From Proales similis (lineage: Eukaryota > Rotifera > Eurotatoria > Ploima > Proalidae), in assembly GCA_019059635.1 (NCBI GenBank), contig JAGVRJ010000001.1:124001-188000 (forward strand): a stretch of DNA of 64,000 nt, in the 5' to 3' direction. A model generated the notes under the pieces. The model did no database searches. It saw nothing but the letters and a program-made list of their open reading frames with translations, and was not told where the DNA came from. Positions 32,425 to 43,212 of this stretch are shown here, in pieces. The translations under genes and the position numbers were made by a program. Position 1 is the first letter of the stretch. The number at the start of each line of letters is the position of its first letter.

Positions 32425-33918
32425 TCACTCGGTCGGTGGCAACAAGTCCTCGAATTCAATCAGCGGCGGCTCTTTTCTCAGCATTTTGTCCGACAGGTCC
32501 ACCCCTAGACTGTGAGAGTTGTTGCAGATTGTGATGTACTCGTGCAAGGTCCTTTTTGTGCATTTGGCGATGAAGCGTATAAACGGCTTGATGTCGCCTT
32601 GGTTGGCCGCTTCCAAATGCTCGTAGTATTCGAGTCGCTCTTGTTTGAGAATGATCACCGGCGGATAGGCGAGCTTCATGAGGATCAGATTCATCAGTAG
32701 TCTGCCAGTGCGTCCATTGCCATCGTAGAACGGGTGAATCCAAACAAATTTGTAATGGGCCAGAGCAGCGATTTGAACCGGATGAGCGACGTCAAGCAAC
32801 TGTGCCGAAGTGAGCCAGGCTATGAACTCGTTCATGAGACGCGGCACGTGCTCGGGCGGTGGCGGCACATGGTCTCCCACAAAGACCTGATGGTCACGAA
32901 GTCTGCCGGCGCCTGTCGGGTCGGCGAAGCCAAGCACTCGGCGGTGAATTTCGAGTAGATCGTTCAAAGTAAATTCACTAAGCGGCTGATTCAAAAGCGT
33001 GTCGTTCAAATAGCGCATGGCCGAGTCCAGACCGAGCACTTCCTGATGCTCGAGCAGACTTTTGCCGGCAATTGCGATCCGATCTTCCACAATCAGACGG
33101 GTCTGCTTCAGATTTAGCGTGTTGCCTTCGATCGCGTTCGAGTGATAGATGTGCATGAAGTAGGCCTCCTTTTTGGCTCGTCTGAGCGCAGGCGATACGC
33201 TCGGAATGTCGTAGAACTGAGCGAGAAGCACGTCCAACTCGCTCAGCATGTCGCGGTCGAGTTTGCTCACGATCGGAAGTGTGCGCCTCAGATTGAGCCG
33301 CGCCTTGTCATCGTCCGGCTGCATCCTCAGCGCCCGAGAATAAAAGTGCTCGGCTCGCTTTACGTCGTTTGCGTATAGCTCCAGAAACTCGCCGTAGGCC
33401 GTCAGCAAGTCCGTGTTGGTCGGATCTAGCTCGAGCGCGTGGCAGTAGATCTTGCCCGCTTTGTCCAATTTGCCTTCGCTGATCATCTTGATTGCGGCCG
33501 TCATGGCCATGCTCGATTCCATTCGATTCTCGCTCTTGGTCTCTTCTTGCGCTTCTGGTTTGCCTGTCCACTTGATCTCCTCGTCGCTGTGATAGGCCAG
33601 TGACGGAAATGCAACATGTTCGATCGACTTCATCTTCTGACGTCGTTGATCTCGAGCTCTGTATTCGGCTAACGAGTAGGAGGGCAACTGGGGCCATTCG
33701 ACCGGCTGCAGTTGTTGATGCGGCTCGTAAAAATAATTGTAATAGACGAAATTCATGGCGAATGAAAGGAGCGCAAATGTGAGCAGGGTGCCGAGCTGCT
33801 TGAGGGCGCGCTTGAGCTTGTGTTTGAATTTTGGCGACGAGTCGGCCGCTCTCGTCTTTGGCCGTGAGCTTCGCTTGCGTGTCTCGGCTTTTTCGTCGCT
33901 CGCTTTTGCTGTGCTCAT
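32425..33918 (-). CDS. FICD: FIC-domain protein adenylyltransferase (FICD)
   Basis: Intronless, 497 residues. FICD is an ER type II membrane enzyme that AMPylates and de-AMPylates the chaperone BiP, tuning folding capacity to load. Visible features: a Lys/Arg/Ser-rich cytosolic N-terminus, a signal anchor (LGTLLTFALLSFAMNFVYYNYF, about residues 42-63), TPR helices (AGKIYCHALELDPTNTDLL and AEHFYSRALRMQPDDDKARL), the inhibitory helix with the TxxxE(G)N-type element SNAIEGNTL, and the catalytic loop HPFYDGNGRTGRLL with its invariant histidine. All regulatory and catalytic residues look intact. It is a little longer than the human protein (458), mainly in the basic N-terminus. Its start is about 290 bp from the 3' end of eIF3B. 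Confidence 0.95.
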   Translation of the reverse strand: MSTAKASDEKAETRKRSSRPKTRAADSSPKFKHKLKRALKQLGTLLTFALLSFAMNFVYYNYFYEPHQQLQPVEWPQLPSYSLAEYRARDQRRQKMKSIEHVAFPSLAYHSDEEIKWTGKPEAQEETKSENRMESSMAMTAAIKMISEGKLDKAGKIYCHALELDPTNTDLLTAYGEFLELYANDVKRAEHFYSRALRMQPDDDKARLNLRRTLPIVSKLDRDMLSELDVLLAQFYDIPSVSPALRRAKKEAYFMHIYHSNAIEGNTLNLKQTRLIVEDRIAIAGKSLLEHQEVLGLDSAMRYLNDTLLNQPLSEFTLNDLLEIHRRVLGFADPTGAGRLRDHQVFVGDHVPPPPEHVPRLMNEFIAWLTSAQLLDVAHPVQIAALAHYKFVWIHPFYDGNGRTGRLLMNLILMKLAYPPVIILKQERLEYYEHLEAANQGDIKPFIRFIAKCTKRTLHEYITICNNSHSLGVDLSDKMLRKEPPLIEFEDLLPPTE

Positions 33919-34210
33919 TCTCGCCCTCTCTTGATTTACATGTTTTCAATTTTCGATTGGAGAGGCAAACTGTAGGCAGTTGCTTTGATCGCAATCGCAT
34001 CCAGAAATCATGATGATGATGAAGTTTTGTGACGCATTTTCAAACAGCGACCGCACGTTTGTCTGATCGACTCATTTGAAACGCAATTCACGTGCTTTCC
34101 GCTTTTTAAGACGGCCGGCAGCAAAAATGACACTGACTAAAGCTTTACATTTGACTTTGAAGCTCATTTATTTGGCTAATGAGAAATGGACTGACTGTGG
34201 CGAAGCATCA

Positions 34211-36639
34211 TCAAGCGGCCACTTCTTCTCTCTTGGTTTCGATCAAAAATTGAACGCTATATTCGACTTGCTGTTCAGACTGCGAGTTGTCGGCATCGGT
34301 GTCTACGCCGCCTCTCAACGCCAGGCGCCTCTCAGCCAGCTCGAGTCTTCTTCGAATGGCCGCCTTTTTGTACGTGTAAAACTCGTCGACCAGCTTCTTC
34401 CTCTTCTCAAGCAGCTCTTTGGACGTGTTCATCTGGTAGATCTTGTCCGCCGCGTTGTATTTCTCGCTGTACTGCTTCAGGTTTTTCCTTATTTCCTGCA
34501 AATTTCGTCTCGTGAAAAAGTGTTTGAGGGCGATTGAGCCGAGAGTTGCTGAGTAGTTACCTTTAGCTGCTCTTTGGTGAGCTGACTCGGCGGTCGCGGT
34601 CTCCAGCTGAACTTGTACAAACGTTCGAATGCGATGCGCGTGATGGGCTTGCCTTGGAAATTCCAGATTATGTAGGCGTTCTCTTGCTAAAAGGTTTGCA
34701 GCCAACATGAAACAGGCAGGAGAGCACGACAAGGGCAAGAGCAAGCAGACCTTGTAGTCCCAGAAGGAAACATAGGTGACGAAATAGCGGCCAGTCGGGT
34801 CCCATTCGAAGTCTGTCATGTGCTCATGTTCGATTCGATTGAGCATTTGAATCTCGCTTCCGCTGAGATCATAGAACTCGGCCTGGCAGGTCACTTGCTG
34901 CGTTTTGGACGCGGTGGTCGCCAGCACACAGTAGTTGCCATGCGGAGCCCACGATATCTTGGTCACGGACAGATTCTTGAACTCTTTGATGAGCTCAATT
35001 TTGCCGGCGATCTTGCCCGCAGAGTCGACCATTCGGTAGAAGGCGGCCGCAGTGCGGTTGGTCGGATAAGACGAGTCGGTGTAGATGATGGCGAATCGCT
35101 TGCCGTTCGGCTCCCAGGCGAACGAGTGGCACGTCTCCTTAATCTCGAACGACTCGACCGGTATCTGCTTCTCTCTGATGCGGAAGAACTCAAAGTTGTA
35201 GTAGATGCCCGTGTAGCGCGGAACCTCCACGGCGCGTTCGTCGTCGCCCTGACGCACCATCGTGCATTTCTTGTAGCGTTCTACTTTCACGCACAAAAAG
35301 TCGCCGTTGCTCTGCCAGTGCATTTTGCAGTCGACCACGTTGACAAGATTCTTGAAACGCAGCTCCTGCTTGCCGGGCAGCTCCATCAGAACGAGACGTG
35401 CCGGCACATTGTTCGCCTCACGGACCCAATACGAAATGTAATTGTCCACAGGTGACCATTCCAAATCGCCAATGTTGGGCACTTTGATGCTCTTTTTATC
35501 CAACAGGCTGAAAGTGCTCGTCTCGTAGACCAGAAGCGAATCGGGCGCGATGCGACGGGCAAAGTACGTGTCGTCGTGATTCCATTTGAAATAGGGCCAT
35601 GAGAGATTGACGGCTCGCTCGCAGGTGAACGAACGCTTCTTTTGGCCGGAGCGCACGCACCAGATAATAAGCGCCTGGTCGTCCACGCCCGCTCGACTCG
35701 GATTGCATGTAACCAAGTACTTTTCGCACGGAGAAAAGCTAATGAGCTGCACGCCTTGATGAGCGAATCGCATGTACTGAGCAAAGTCTTCTGCAGCCCA
35801 CAAGGCTATGCCTCGTTCGTGAAATGTGGCCAAGTAGACGCCGAGCGGAGACCATTCCAGACGTGTCTCTGTCCATTTCTAGAATGAAAAGGAAATCTCT
35901 GTTTAGAACTGCGGTCTGCCATTTGTGCTGCTATTGGCTTTAGCACCTCACGTGTTTTAAGAGGAGTCACTTTGTTCGGAGTGTTCAAAAAGACGCTTGT
36001 GAGCGAGTCGTTGTAGAGCAGGGCAAACTGATCGAAGCAGTCGACCGTGCTGATCCACCACATCAAATCGCCAGGATCTTTATAGGCAGCAGGCGCTTCT
36101 TTCAGGTCGGCTGAGCTATCCAGCTCTTGGTATCGGTCAAAGTCGACCAAATGGTTCACTTTGAACGTGTGCATCTTGTCCAGTCGGTAGCCATTCAGCT
36201 GGTTCACCGCCTCCTGGGCAGACGAGTCACTTTCAAACTCGACAAACATGTACCTTGGCGGTCGCAATTAGCCGATTGAGCTTCACAGACCGATTTTGCG
36301 CATCTCTTACCCTTTGAGCACCTGTTTGTCATCCTGCGGAAAGAACTCCTTGATCACTCGACCGTAGTTGTTGAGCAGGTTGCTCAGAATGCGCTTCAGC
36401 TTTTCTTGTTTGTCGGTGCCGACCTTGGGAATGTTGTCAACAACAACAATCCGATTGGTGGACATGTCCACTCTTGGCTCCTGGGCCATGAGCTCAGGCA
36501 GCAGTTCTTCGTTTGAAACGTCGTCGACAAAATCTTCCGGATCACTGAAGCTGCCCGGCTCATCGACGGCCGTCTCGCTCAACTGCTTCGAGTTGCTGGT
36601 TACCATCTCTAAACGAAAACCAACTCTCAGGTTAACCAT
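34211..36639 (-). CDS. EIF3B: Eukaryotic translation initiation factor 3 subunit B
   Basis: Five exons (36639-36311, 36253-35947, 35878-34751, 34686-34561, 34495-34211) give 724 residues. eIF3B is a core scaffold of the eIF3 complex on the 40S subunit. An N-terminal acidic stretch is followed by an RRM (NRIVVVDNIPKVG ... YMFVEFES), then the nine-bladed beta-propeller with WSPLGVYLATFHERGIALW, GVQLISFSPCEKYLV, WPYFKWNHDD, NVVDCKMHWQSNGDFLCVKVERYKK, EWDPTGRYFVTY and WRPRPPS. The C-terminal helix (KQYSEKYNAADKIYQ) contacts eIF3I/G and is followed by LRGGVDTD. The start is the first ATG of the open frame; a second ATG at 36606 would remove 11 residues. Confidence 0.95.
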
Positions 36640-37377
36640 TTGGCTTCAGTTTGAGAGCGCTCCAATTCGGATGGCAACAAGTCAGACTTTTCATATGCAG
36701 GTGCTTAAGGACAGCAACCGGAGAAATCTGACAATCGCTTCTGTTCGACAAACACAACCAAGCCCTTGGGCCAACTTGTAAAGCATCTATTCTATTAAGT
36801 ATACACGTGTTTGCGCTTCTTTGCAATTGTTCGCTTAACTTTACAGGCTCACAAGTATGGGATTGCCGCCCCCCAGTAGCAGATTAACTTGAACATTCGT
36901 GCATGCGCCAATTCGATGATTACGAGCAAAGTCAAAACACACATTTTACGCTCGGGATTGTGATCGAGTCATAGTTGAGGTCCTTTCTTCGCATTTTGAT
37001 CTTGGCGGTCGCAAATGGAGCCAGACCAAGTCAAAGTTGCAATTCCTGAGCAAGGCGAGATAATCGGCTAATTGAACACATGCGAATGTTGGTGATAACA
37101 GAAACATAAAATCGCAATCTGAATAAAAAAGTTAAGTGCCAAAGCGCAAAAAAAATTAGACAAGCACCTTCAGAAGTGCATACCAAACATGCTAGATTCT
37201 AAAAAGGTACAGAGATTGATTCCAGATAAAATTTTAAAATAAGCAAATAAAGAAAAGGCTGCAAAAAATCATAAAATCGTTCGCTCCTGGAAAAAACGAG
37301 TTGGAAAAAGAAAATAGCTCGCAATAAGCAGCATACTCAAGTAGGCAAATACTTTGGTATAAGCTAAGGAGGCTGGT
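36640..37377. other. Intergenic between eIF3B and the broken GT14 copy
   Basis: About 740 bp, AT-rich and featureless to my eye. The eIF3B promoter must lie at its left end. Confidence 0.4.
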
Positions 37378-38126
37378 ATGAAGCAGTTAATCAAGTCATT
37401 GAAAATCTCAACTAAAGTAGTAAAGAAATCCGGCTGCTTGTTGTTTTTCATTTTGCAGCTATTGATTACTTCAATCGTTTACAAAAGATTGATTGCCAAA
37501 CAATCAAAATACCTGGAAATCGAGACCAGCTTCACGGCTTTAACTGTGGATTTCGAATTTTACAGGTCAACTTAATTACCCGCCGCCCTTCAATATGACT
37601 ATATTCAAAGGTTATGGCAATGGGGTCTACAGCCAAGCGCTGGTTCGCCACTCTTTCCACAATCAACGAGTCTTGGCGTTGTTGACCTGGATGAAAGGAA
37701 TGTACATCCCTGACGAATCGTGAGTCTCCATCAAACTTTGTTTTTATTGCCGTCAACAGTTTATTCATGATCTTTGATGTTTCCAGCTTCTGGCAGACAG
37801 TTTTGTTGAACCCGGTTCTGGAAGCGCCAGGGCAGTACAGAAATACGAGCTCGCCTGAGAGCAACTTCTTTCGCCGATTCTCCTTGTGGGCAGGCTGCAA
37901 TGGGCAAAATAGGAACGCAATCTGCATTCCGACCATCAAAGACATGCCCATCTTCGCCGAGCAACTTCAATTTTTCATCAACAAGCTGCTGCTCAGCTAC
38001 GACCCGGTCACCTTTGGCTGCTTCGAGCAGCTCTACGAGAATCGCACTCGTGTGCAAATGCCAGTCAGCATGGACACCTACTGCAAGACGATTGTGCCTC
38101 GCTTCGACAAGTCCCTATGCGGATAA
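37378..38126 (+). pseudogene. GT14 glycosyltransferase pseudogene (copy 3), 707-bp internal deletion
   Basis: It aligns with copy 4. The anchor region (SGCLLFFILQLLITSIVY) and stem up to GTGGATTTC (ends at about 37554) are followed directly by sequence that in copy 4 begins at 40828. So the equivalent of 40121-40827, nearly the whole catalytic core, is missing. The deletion length (707) is not a multiple of three, and a TAA follows within four codons of the junction. Downstream, the end of exon 1 (to 37719), the intron and exon 2 (37787-38126) are almost identical to copy 4, so the duplication and deletion are recent. The ATG of copy 4 is not conserved here either. No functional enzyme can come from it. 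Confidence 0.88.
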
Positions 38127-38411
38127 ATGTTTCCCTAAAAATGCCCGTCTTATGTTTTTCTATAAATTATTTGTCCTAGAAGTTCTTTACTTTTACTTAA
38201 CAGTTTATTTTTTATTTAGGTGTTGCATTGAAGTTAGGTTTAAGTTAGATACTATTCCATCCTATTATAAAAAATAATATTTACTTTGTTATTAAATCAC
38301 GTAAAATTCACAACTGCGCGTAAGTAAAGTTAGTTTTGCTGCCGATTTTATTCAAACCTTTCGTTCGTAGAGACATAGAGCCGCAGATAGACCGTGTTGC
38401 TTTGAACCACG

Positions 38412-39473
38412 ATGGGACTAGCAGGACCAAAACGAAAAGTACGGTATTCAATTGATCCGAACGCTCTGCACTGGGCGCGGGATGACAGCAAATTCGGTTT
38501 AAAACTCATGGAAAAAATGGGCTGGGAAAAAGGCAAGGGACTGGGTGCGAAAGAGGATGGAATGACCGAGAACCTCAAAGTGAAATTCAAATGTGATACA
38601 AGAGGAATAGGATTTGACGCGTCATGCTACGATAACGTTTGGCTCGATCATCAGGACGGCTTCGAGCAGCTCTTGAACAATTTGAATTCCAACGAGCAAC
38701 GCACGGCCAGTGAAGAGAAGAAAGTCCAGTCGCTTGAGGAAAAGTCAAAAGGTTCGACAGCCCGTCTTCACTATAAGCGATTTGCAAGGTCCAAGGACCT
38801 TTCAAGTGTATCGGAAAACGACCTCAAATGTATTCTGGGCGGAGAGAAACGAACCAAGAAAGATGAAAAGACTCCGGACAATTTAGACCAAGATGAAGAG
38901 CAACGCCCGTCATTTAAGCAGACGAATCATGTAACGCTCGTGCACGAGACCGAAGAGTTGACAAAAAGCGACGGCCACTTCACCACTCAGACCTTGAGCA
39001 TAAGCGACTATTTCGCCAGCAAGATGGCCTCGAAGGAGAAGCGAAAAGCTGGAAATCTAATTCAAGCAGCGACGGAAGAGCAAGACAACGGCGACAATGA
39101 AGATAAAACAGTCGAGTCAAGGAAAAAGAAGAAGAAAAAGAAGAGTAGGCTAGAAAACGAGACAAACGGCGAATCAAATAGCAATGTTGAAGAATCGCTT
39201 AAATCCGAAGCTACTTGCAGCAAGGAAACTGTTGATGAGGTGCTCGATGTGGCCGTCGAGCCCATATTGGCTCAAGCAACCGAACAAACGGACGCTTTCA
39301 AAGGCTCTAATCTGTTCAAGATTTATGGCTATTCGCCATATAGAATTAACGCCGAGCTTGAGAAGGTGATGCACGAGAAGATAAAGCGCAACAACAAGAA
39401 ACGATCCGACGAGGGGAAAAAGCTCAGCTCGGACGCAGACTTTTATTGCATGAGTAAAAGAAAGACCTGTTGA
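38412..39473 (+). CDS. PINX1: PIN2/TERF1-interacting telomerase inhibitor 1 homologue (PinX1)
   Basis: Intronless, 353 residues. PinX1 is a nucleolar G-patch protein that inhibits telomerase in vertebrates and assists rRNA/snoRNA processing (yeast Gno1/Pxr1). The N-terminus is strongly conserved: MGLAGPKRK, SKFGLKLMEKMGWEKGKGLG (G-patch), and NVWLDHQDGFEQLL. The second family block is ARLHYKRFARSKDLS. The remainder is acidic/basic low-complexity, with a KKKKKK-type nuclear signal near residue 240 and a C-terminal TNLFKIYGY-like stretch. An AATAAA overlaps the region just after the stop (39475-39480). It sits between two GT14 copies. Confidence 0.93.
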   Translation: MGLAGPKRKVRYSIDPNALHWARDDSKFGLKLMEKMGWEKGKGLGAKEDGMTENLKVKFKCDTRGIGFDASCYDNVWLDHQDGFEQLLNNLNSNEQRTASEEKKVQSLEEKSKGSTARLHYKRFARSKDLSSVSENDLKCILGGEKRTKKDEKTPDNLDQDEEQRPSFKQTNHVTLVHETEELTKSDGHFTTQTLSISDYFASKMASKEKRKAGNLIQAATEEQDNGDNEDKTVESRKKKKKKKSRLENETNGESNSNVEESLKSEATCSKETVDEVLDVAVEPILAQATEQTDAFKGSNLFKIYGYSPYRINAELEKVMHEKIKRNNKKRSDEGKKLSSDADFYCMSKRKTC

Positions 39474-39958
39474 TAATAAAGGAAGGCAATTCGCGGAAAT
39501 TAGAAAATTTTCTGATTGTTTCATTAGCAAATTCTGAATGAGGCTTTTTTAATGGGAAAAGCAACTTTTTGTAGACAAATGAAATTAAGCCAAAATTTCA
39601 TGCAAGCATTCTTAGGCCAATGCTCCTTGTCAAAGATGCTGCATCCTAACTATGCTGACCATTATTACGCTCTAAAAAAATTAAAAAAGAAACGCTTCGT
39701 TAAGCAGCTATGAGTAGCAAAGGTAGAAATAAGTTTTATTAATACGCAGTATCTGAGTGGGTGATAATACAAATAAATAAAAGTAAGAAGTGATGGAGTT
39801 CAATGAGGGATGGATATTTTAGATAAAAAAATTAAACAAACACTCAACAAGGGAATTTGAAATCAAATTACACAAACGTAAAAGAGCTCGGAATCGGGAA
39901 TTCGGAATAGTTTTTGAGGCAATATCTTCAATAAACGCGATTCTTAGATCCAGCAAAT
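39474..39958. other. Intergenic between PINX1 and GT14 copy 4
   Basis: 485 bp of AT-rich sequence. It has the PINX1 polyadenylation signal at its left end and no recognisable gene. Confidence 0.45.
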
Positions 39959-41399
39959 ATGGTTAAAATGCAAGACTGTTTGTTGTTTTTGATTCTTCAG
40001 CTCTTCTTAGCTACCGTCATTTACTATTTCGCATTAAGTCCAAGTTTGGAACCAGCAAAAATTGAATCAACCAAATTAGACCAACTACCAACCAAATTCA
40101 ACGCTTTAAGTGTGGATTTCACCAAACAGGTTGACTGTCAGGCCCTGTTCGAGCGTGACCCAGGAGCTATCCGTGACGCAGAGCAAGTGCGCAATAGGCT
40201 GGTCGAGCAGAACGCCACTCATGTTCCGCTCGAGACCTTCCTCCAAGTGAAACACAACTGCAACCTGTTCAAGAGACAAGCCGGCTACGGCCGCTTGCCG
40301 GTCACCGACTTTGAGCTGCAGTTCCCGTTCGCCTTCTCCATCATGTTCAACCTGGACGTAGCCCAGCTCGAGCGGCTTCTCCGCCTCATCTGGCGCCAGC
40401 ACAACACCTACTGCATTCACGTCGACGTCAAGGTACAGCCCGAGGTGTATGCCGCAGTGCAGGCGATCGTCTCCTGCTTCGACAACGTGTTCTTGGCCAC
40501 CAAGCGAGAGGATGTGATTTGGGGCGGGTTCACTCTGCTGCAGGCCGATCTCAACTGCATGTGGGATCTGCTCAACATCCACAACGAGACCCATCTGCGA
40601 CTTCATCGCGAGTCGTTCGAGGGCAAGCGGTTCAATCAGCTGCAGTGGAAGTATGTGCTGAACGTGCCGGCGACCGAGATGCCCTTGAAGACGAATCTGG
40701 AAATGGCGAAGGTCATGCGCATGTTCAATGGAGGCAGTGATGTTGCCGTTGATTGGAACTTCAATACCCAAGCAAGATATTTACAAAGAGTTTCGTATTA
40801 CACTGATAATGATGGCCATCTCAGAACGAATTTTACAGGTCAACTTAATTACCCGCCGCCCTTCAATATGACTATATTCAAAGGTTATGGCAATGGGGTC
40901 TACAGCCAAGCGCTGGTTCGCCACTCTTTCCACAATCAACGAGTCTTGGCGTTGTTGACCTGGATGAAAGGAATGTACATCCCTGACGAATCGTGAGTTT
41001 CCATCAAACTTTGTTTTTATTGCCGTCAACAGTTTATTCATGATCTTTGATGTTTCCAGCTTCTGGCAGACAGTTTTGTTGAACCCGGTGCTGGAAGCGC
41101 CAGGGCAGTACAGAAATACGAGCTCGCCTGAGAGCAACTTCTTTCGCCGATTCTCCTTGTGGGCAGGCTGCAATGGGCAAAATAGGAACGCAATCTGCAT
41201 TCCGACCATCAAAGACATGCCCATCTTCGCCGAGCAACTTCAATTTTTCATCAACAAGCTGCTGCTCAGCTACGACCCGGTCACCTTTGGCTGCTTTGAA
41301 CAGCTCTACGAGAATCGCACTCGTGTTCAAATGCCTGTCAGCATGGACACCTACTGCAAGATGATTGTTCCTCGCTTCGACAATTCCCTTTGCGGATAA
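39959..41399 (+). CDS. Core-2/I-branching N-acetylglucosaminyltransferase family (GT14), copy 4
   Basis: Two exons (39959-40992, 41060-41399) encode 457 residues. The signal anchor (CLLFLILQLFLATVIYYFA) and stem differ from copies 1 and 2 but resemble the broken copy 3. The catalytic core (about 40129-40743) is again nearly identical to copies 1 and 2, with a few private changes such as RDAEQVRNRL and NCNLF. The segment after GGSDV diverges, and the C-terminal exon is shared almost exactly with copy 3. It ends NSLCG, three residues earlier than copies 1 and 2. All GT14 motifs are intact, so it should be an active Golgi enzyme. Confidence 0.9.
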
Positions 41400-42099
41400 A
41401 TGTTTCCCTAAAAATGCTCGTCTTATGTTTTCGATTGTTTTGTGCCTCGAGAAGCTTATTTTCGATTGTGCGATTTTATCTCTATTTTTTATATTTCATT
41501 TTATTCATTTGCTATGCTTTGGCGTCCGGAGCCATTTGCAGGGGAGCTGTTTTTACCAGAATGATTTATTTTCTACGCCCCTACTTCTCTTGCCATCATA
41601 CTTTCAAGGCCACTTGTAGTTTCTCTTCTCTCTCCGGCATCCAGCGAAGCAACCCGACTCATTAGAAAAACAGAAGGCTTGGCCCGTTAATGAGTCTTTT
41701 GCTCATATCGGTGATTGCGCTGCTGCTTTTGATGATGGAATCGCTTCGTTTCTTGTTGCGCATGTTTTCGCCAATTAAGTTTATTTGATCAGCGCGACAA
41801 GCAGCCTTTATTAAATTTTCTCTTTCCTCGCTCCTATTGAACGTGCAACAATATTTGAATATAACATTTTATTCAAATGCTAATACAGATCGAGATGGAA
41901 GAGGCGAGCGCGTTCTACCCGACGAGGCACCTGTCTGTTAAATGTTCGTTTGAGTCTTGAGAGTTAATATTACAACCCAAGAGAGCGACAATCATCAAAT
42001 ATCGTTTGAAACCGAAACGAGGCTGCATATAGCCGGTGCGCAGAAGCAGGGACGAATCCAACAGGTTTGGCTGCGTCCTTCTCGTTGCATGCTTCAACA
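41400..42099. other. Intergenic after GT14 copy 4
   Basis: 700 bp with no gene that I can support. T-rich at the left. Confidence 0.4.
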
Positions 42100-42588
42100 A
42101 TGGCAAGCTCCAAGAACTTGAGCAGAGCGATTACAGTTCAGAATAGAATGGAGACTAACGTACAAAATGAGCGATTAAAAGTCATTCAAAGTGAGCACAA
42201 AAAATCGGCAAGGATGTCTGAGCGTCAGATGCTCGCGTTTGTTCAAAGAGGTCAAATTCGACGCCGTGAATGGTGGAAAACGGACGCCTTCTACCGAGCT
42301 GAAATAAAAAGCCGCTGGCTTGTCGACGCAAAACCGGTGTCTAACCTTCAATCGGAGCGGCCAGTTATGCCCGACAAGGCTCTTGAAGGCAGCGCTTTTC
42401 AGGCAGTGGTCAGACGTTTTGTCGATCGATGCCCCGAATATGTGGAGAACAAGTCAGCGTTGGACGCGAGACAAGCTCACAACAAATACATTTCAGATCA
42501 AATTCAAGTGGGCAAGAAGACGGCGGCTAAACAAGACAAGCGATTCTTCAGTCTGATTTCCACGTTAGCTTCTTTCTCCGACAATTGA
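42100..42588 (+). CDS. Small basic protein, unrecognised
   Basis: A single open frame of 162 residues from the ATG at 42100. It is charged and helical in character (SEHKKSARMSERQMLAFVQRG, RRREWWKTDAFYRAEIKSRW, KALEGSAFQAVVRRFVDRCPEY) without a signal peptide or membrane segment. The tryptophan- and arginine-rich middle suggests a folded nucleic-acid- or protein-binding helix bundle, but this is speculation. Codon use and base composition look like the neighbouring genes, which supports it being real. I do not recognise a family. It has the right length for a single-exon gene in this compact genome, and no splice sites are needed. Confidence 0.5.
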   Translation: MASSKNLSRAITVQNRMETNVQNERLKVIQSEHKKSARMSERQMLAFVQRGQIRRREWWKTDAFYRAEIKSRWLVDAKPVSNLQSERPVMPDKALEGSAFQAVVRRFVDRCPEYVENKSALDARQAHNKYISDQIQVGKKTAAKQDKRFFSLISTLASFSDN

Positions 42589-43212
42589 TTTATGAGCGAA
42601 TGAAAAGATTCTGAGAGCTAGACTACATTCAAGCCAGCACCAGTCGACTGGCGTAGTGAACATTCACCAACAACCAAATTAGACGATTCTTTGTAAAAAA
42701 AAATACGCAACGTCAAATAAAAGAATTAAGAGCACTTGAGAGTCGCCGCTTAAATTTGAGCATAAAGAATAGGTTATTGTTGGCCTGAGTCAAGTATTCG
42801 TCCGTCTATTCAGTAGTCTTTCGTTCGCTGGGGTGACTGTTCTTCTCTGGCAAGTGTTTAGTTCTTCTCTGTTGCTGATCGCTGCTGGCCAAATTTACTA
42901 GATCAAGTAATTTTCAAGTGTCGAGTGCTCGAAACATTTCGAAAAAGAAACAACTCTTATCGCGGGCTTCGACCTTCTGAATGAACTTTTTAAACCACAA
43001 CCGACTAGAAGAGGAGAGGCCCGCACAAATGGATGATGCAATCGAAACAGGACAAAGAACGGAGAATGAAGTGAAAATTGATCGGGGTCCTTGAGTGTTA
43101 TGTCGATCAGTTCGTAGCTCTTATCTGTTTTAAAGAGCCCTGGATAGGTTTCGTTTTCCACTTCACCAACGCGCCTATTTAAACCGGCCACATTGGAGAA
43201 CAGGAGGAAAAA
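42589..43212. promoter_or_regulatory. Upstream region of secreted chitin-binding protein gene, TATA-like element
   Basis: The 620 bp gap ends in a TATA-like TATTTAAA at 43176-43183, about 30 bp before the short leader of the gene at 43213. The rest shows an A9 run at about 42697 and nothing coding on the plus strand. Confidence 0.4.
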
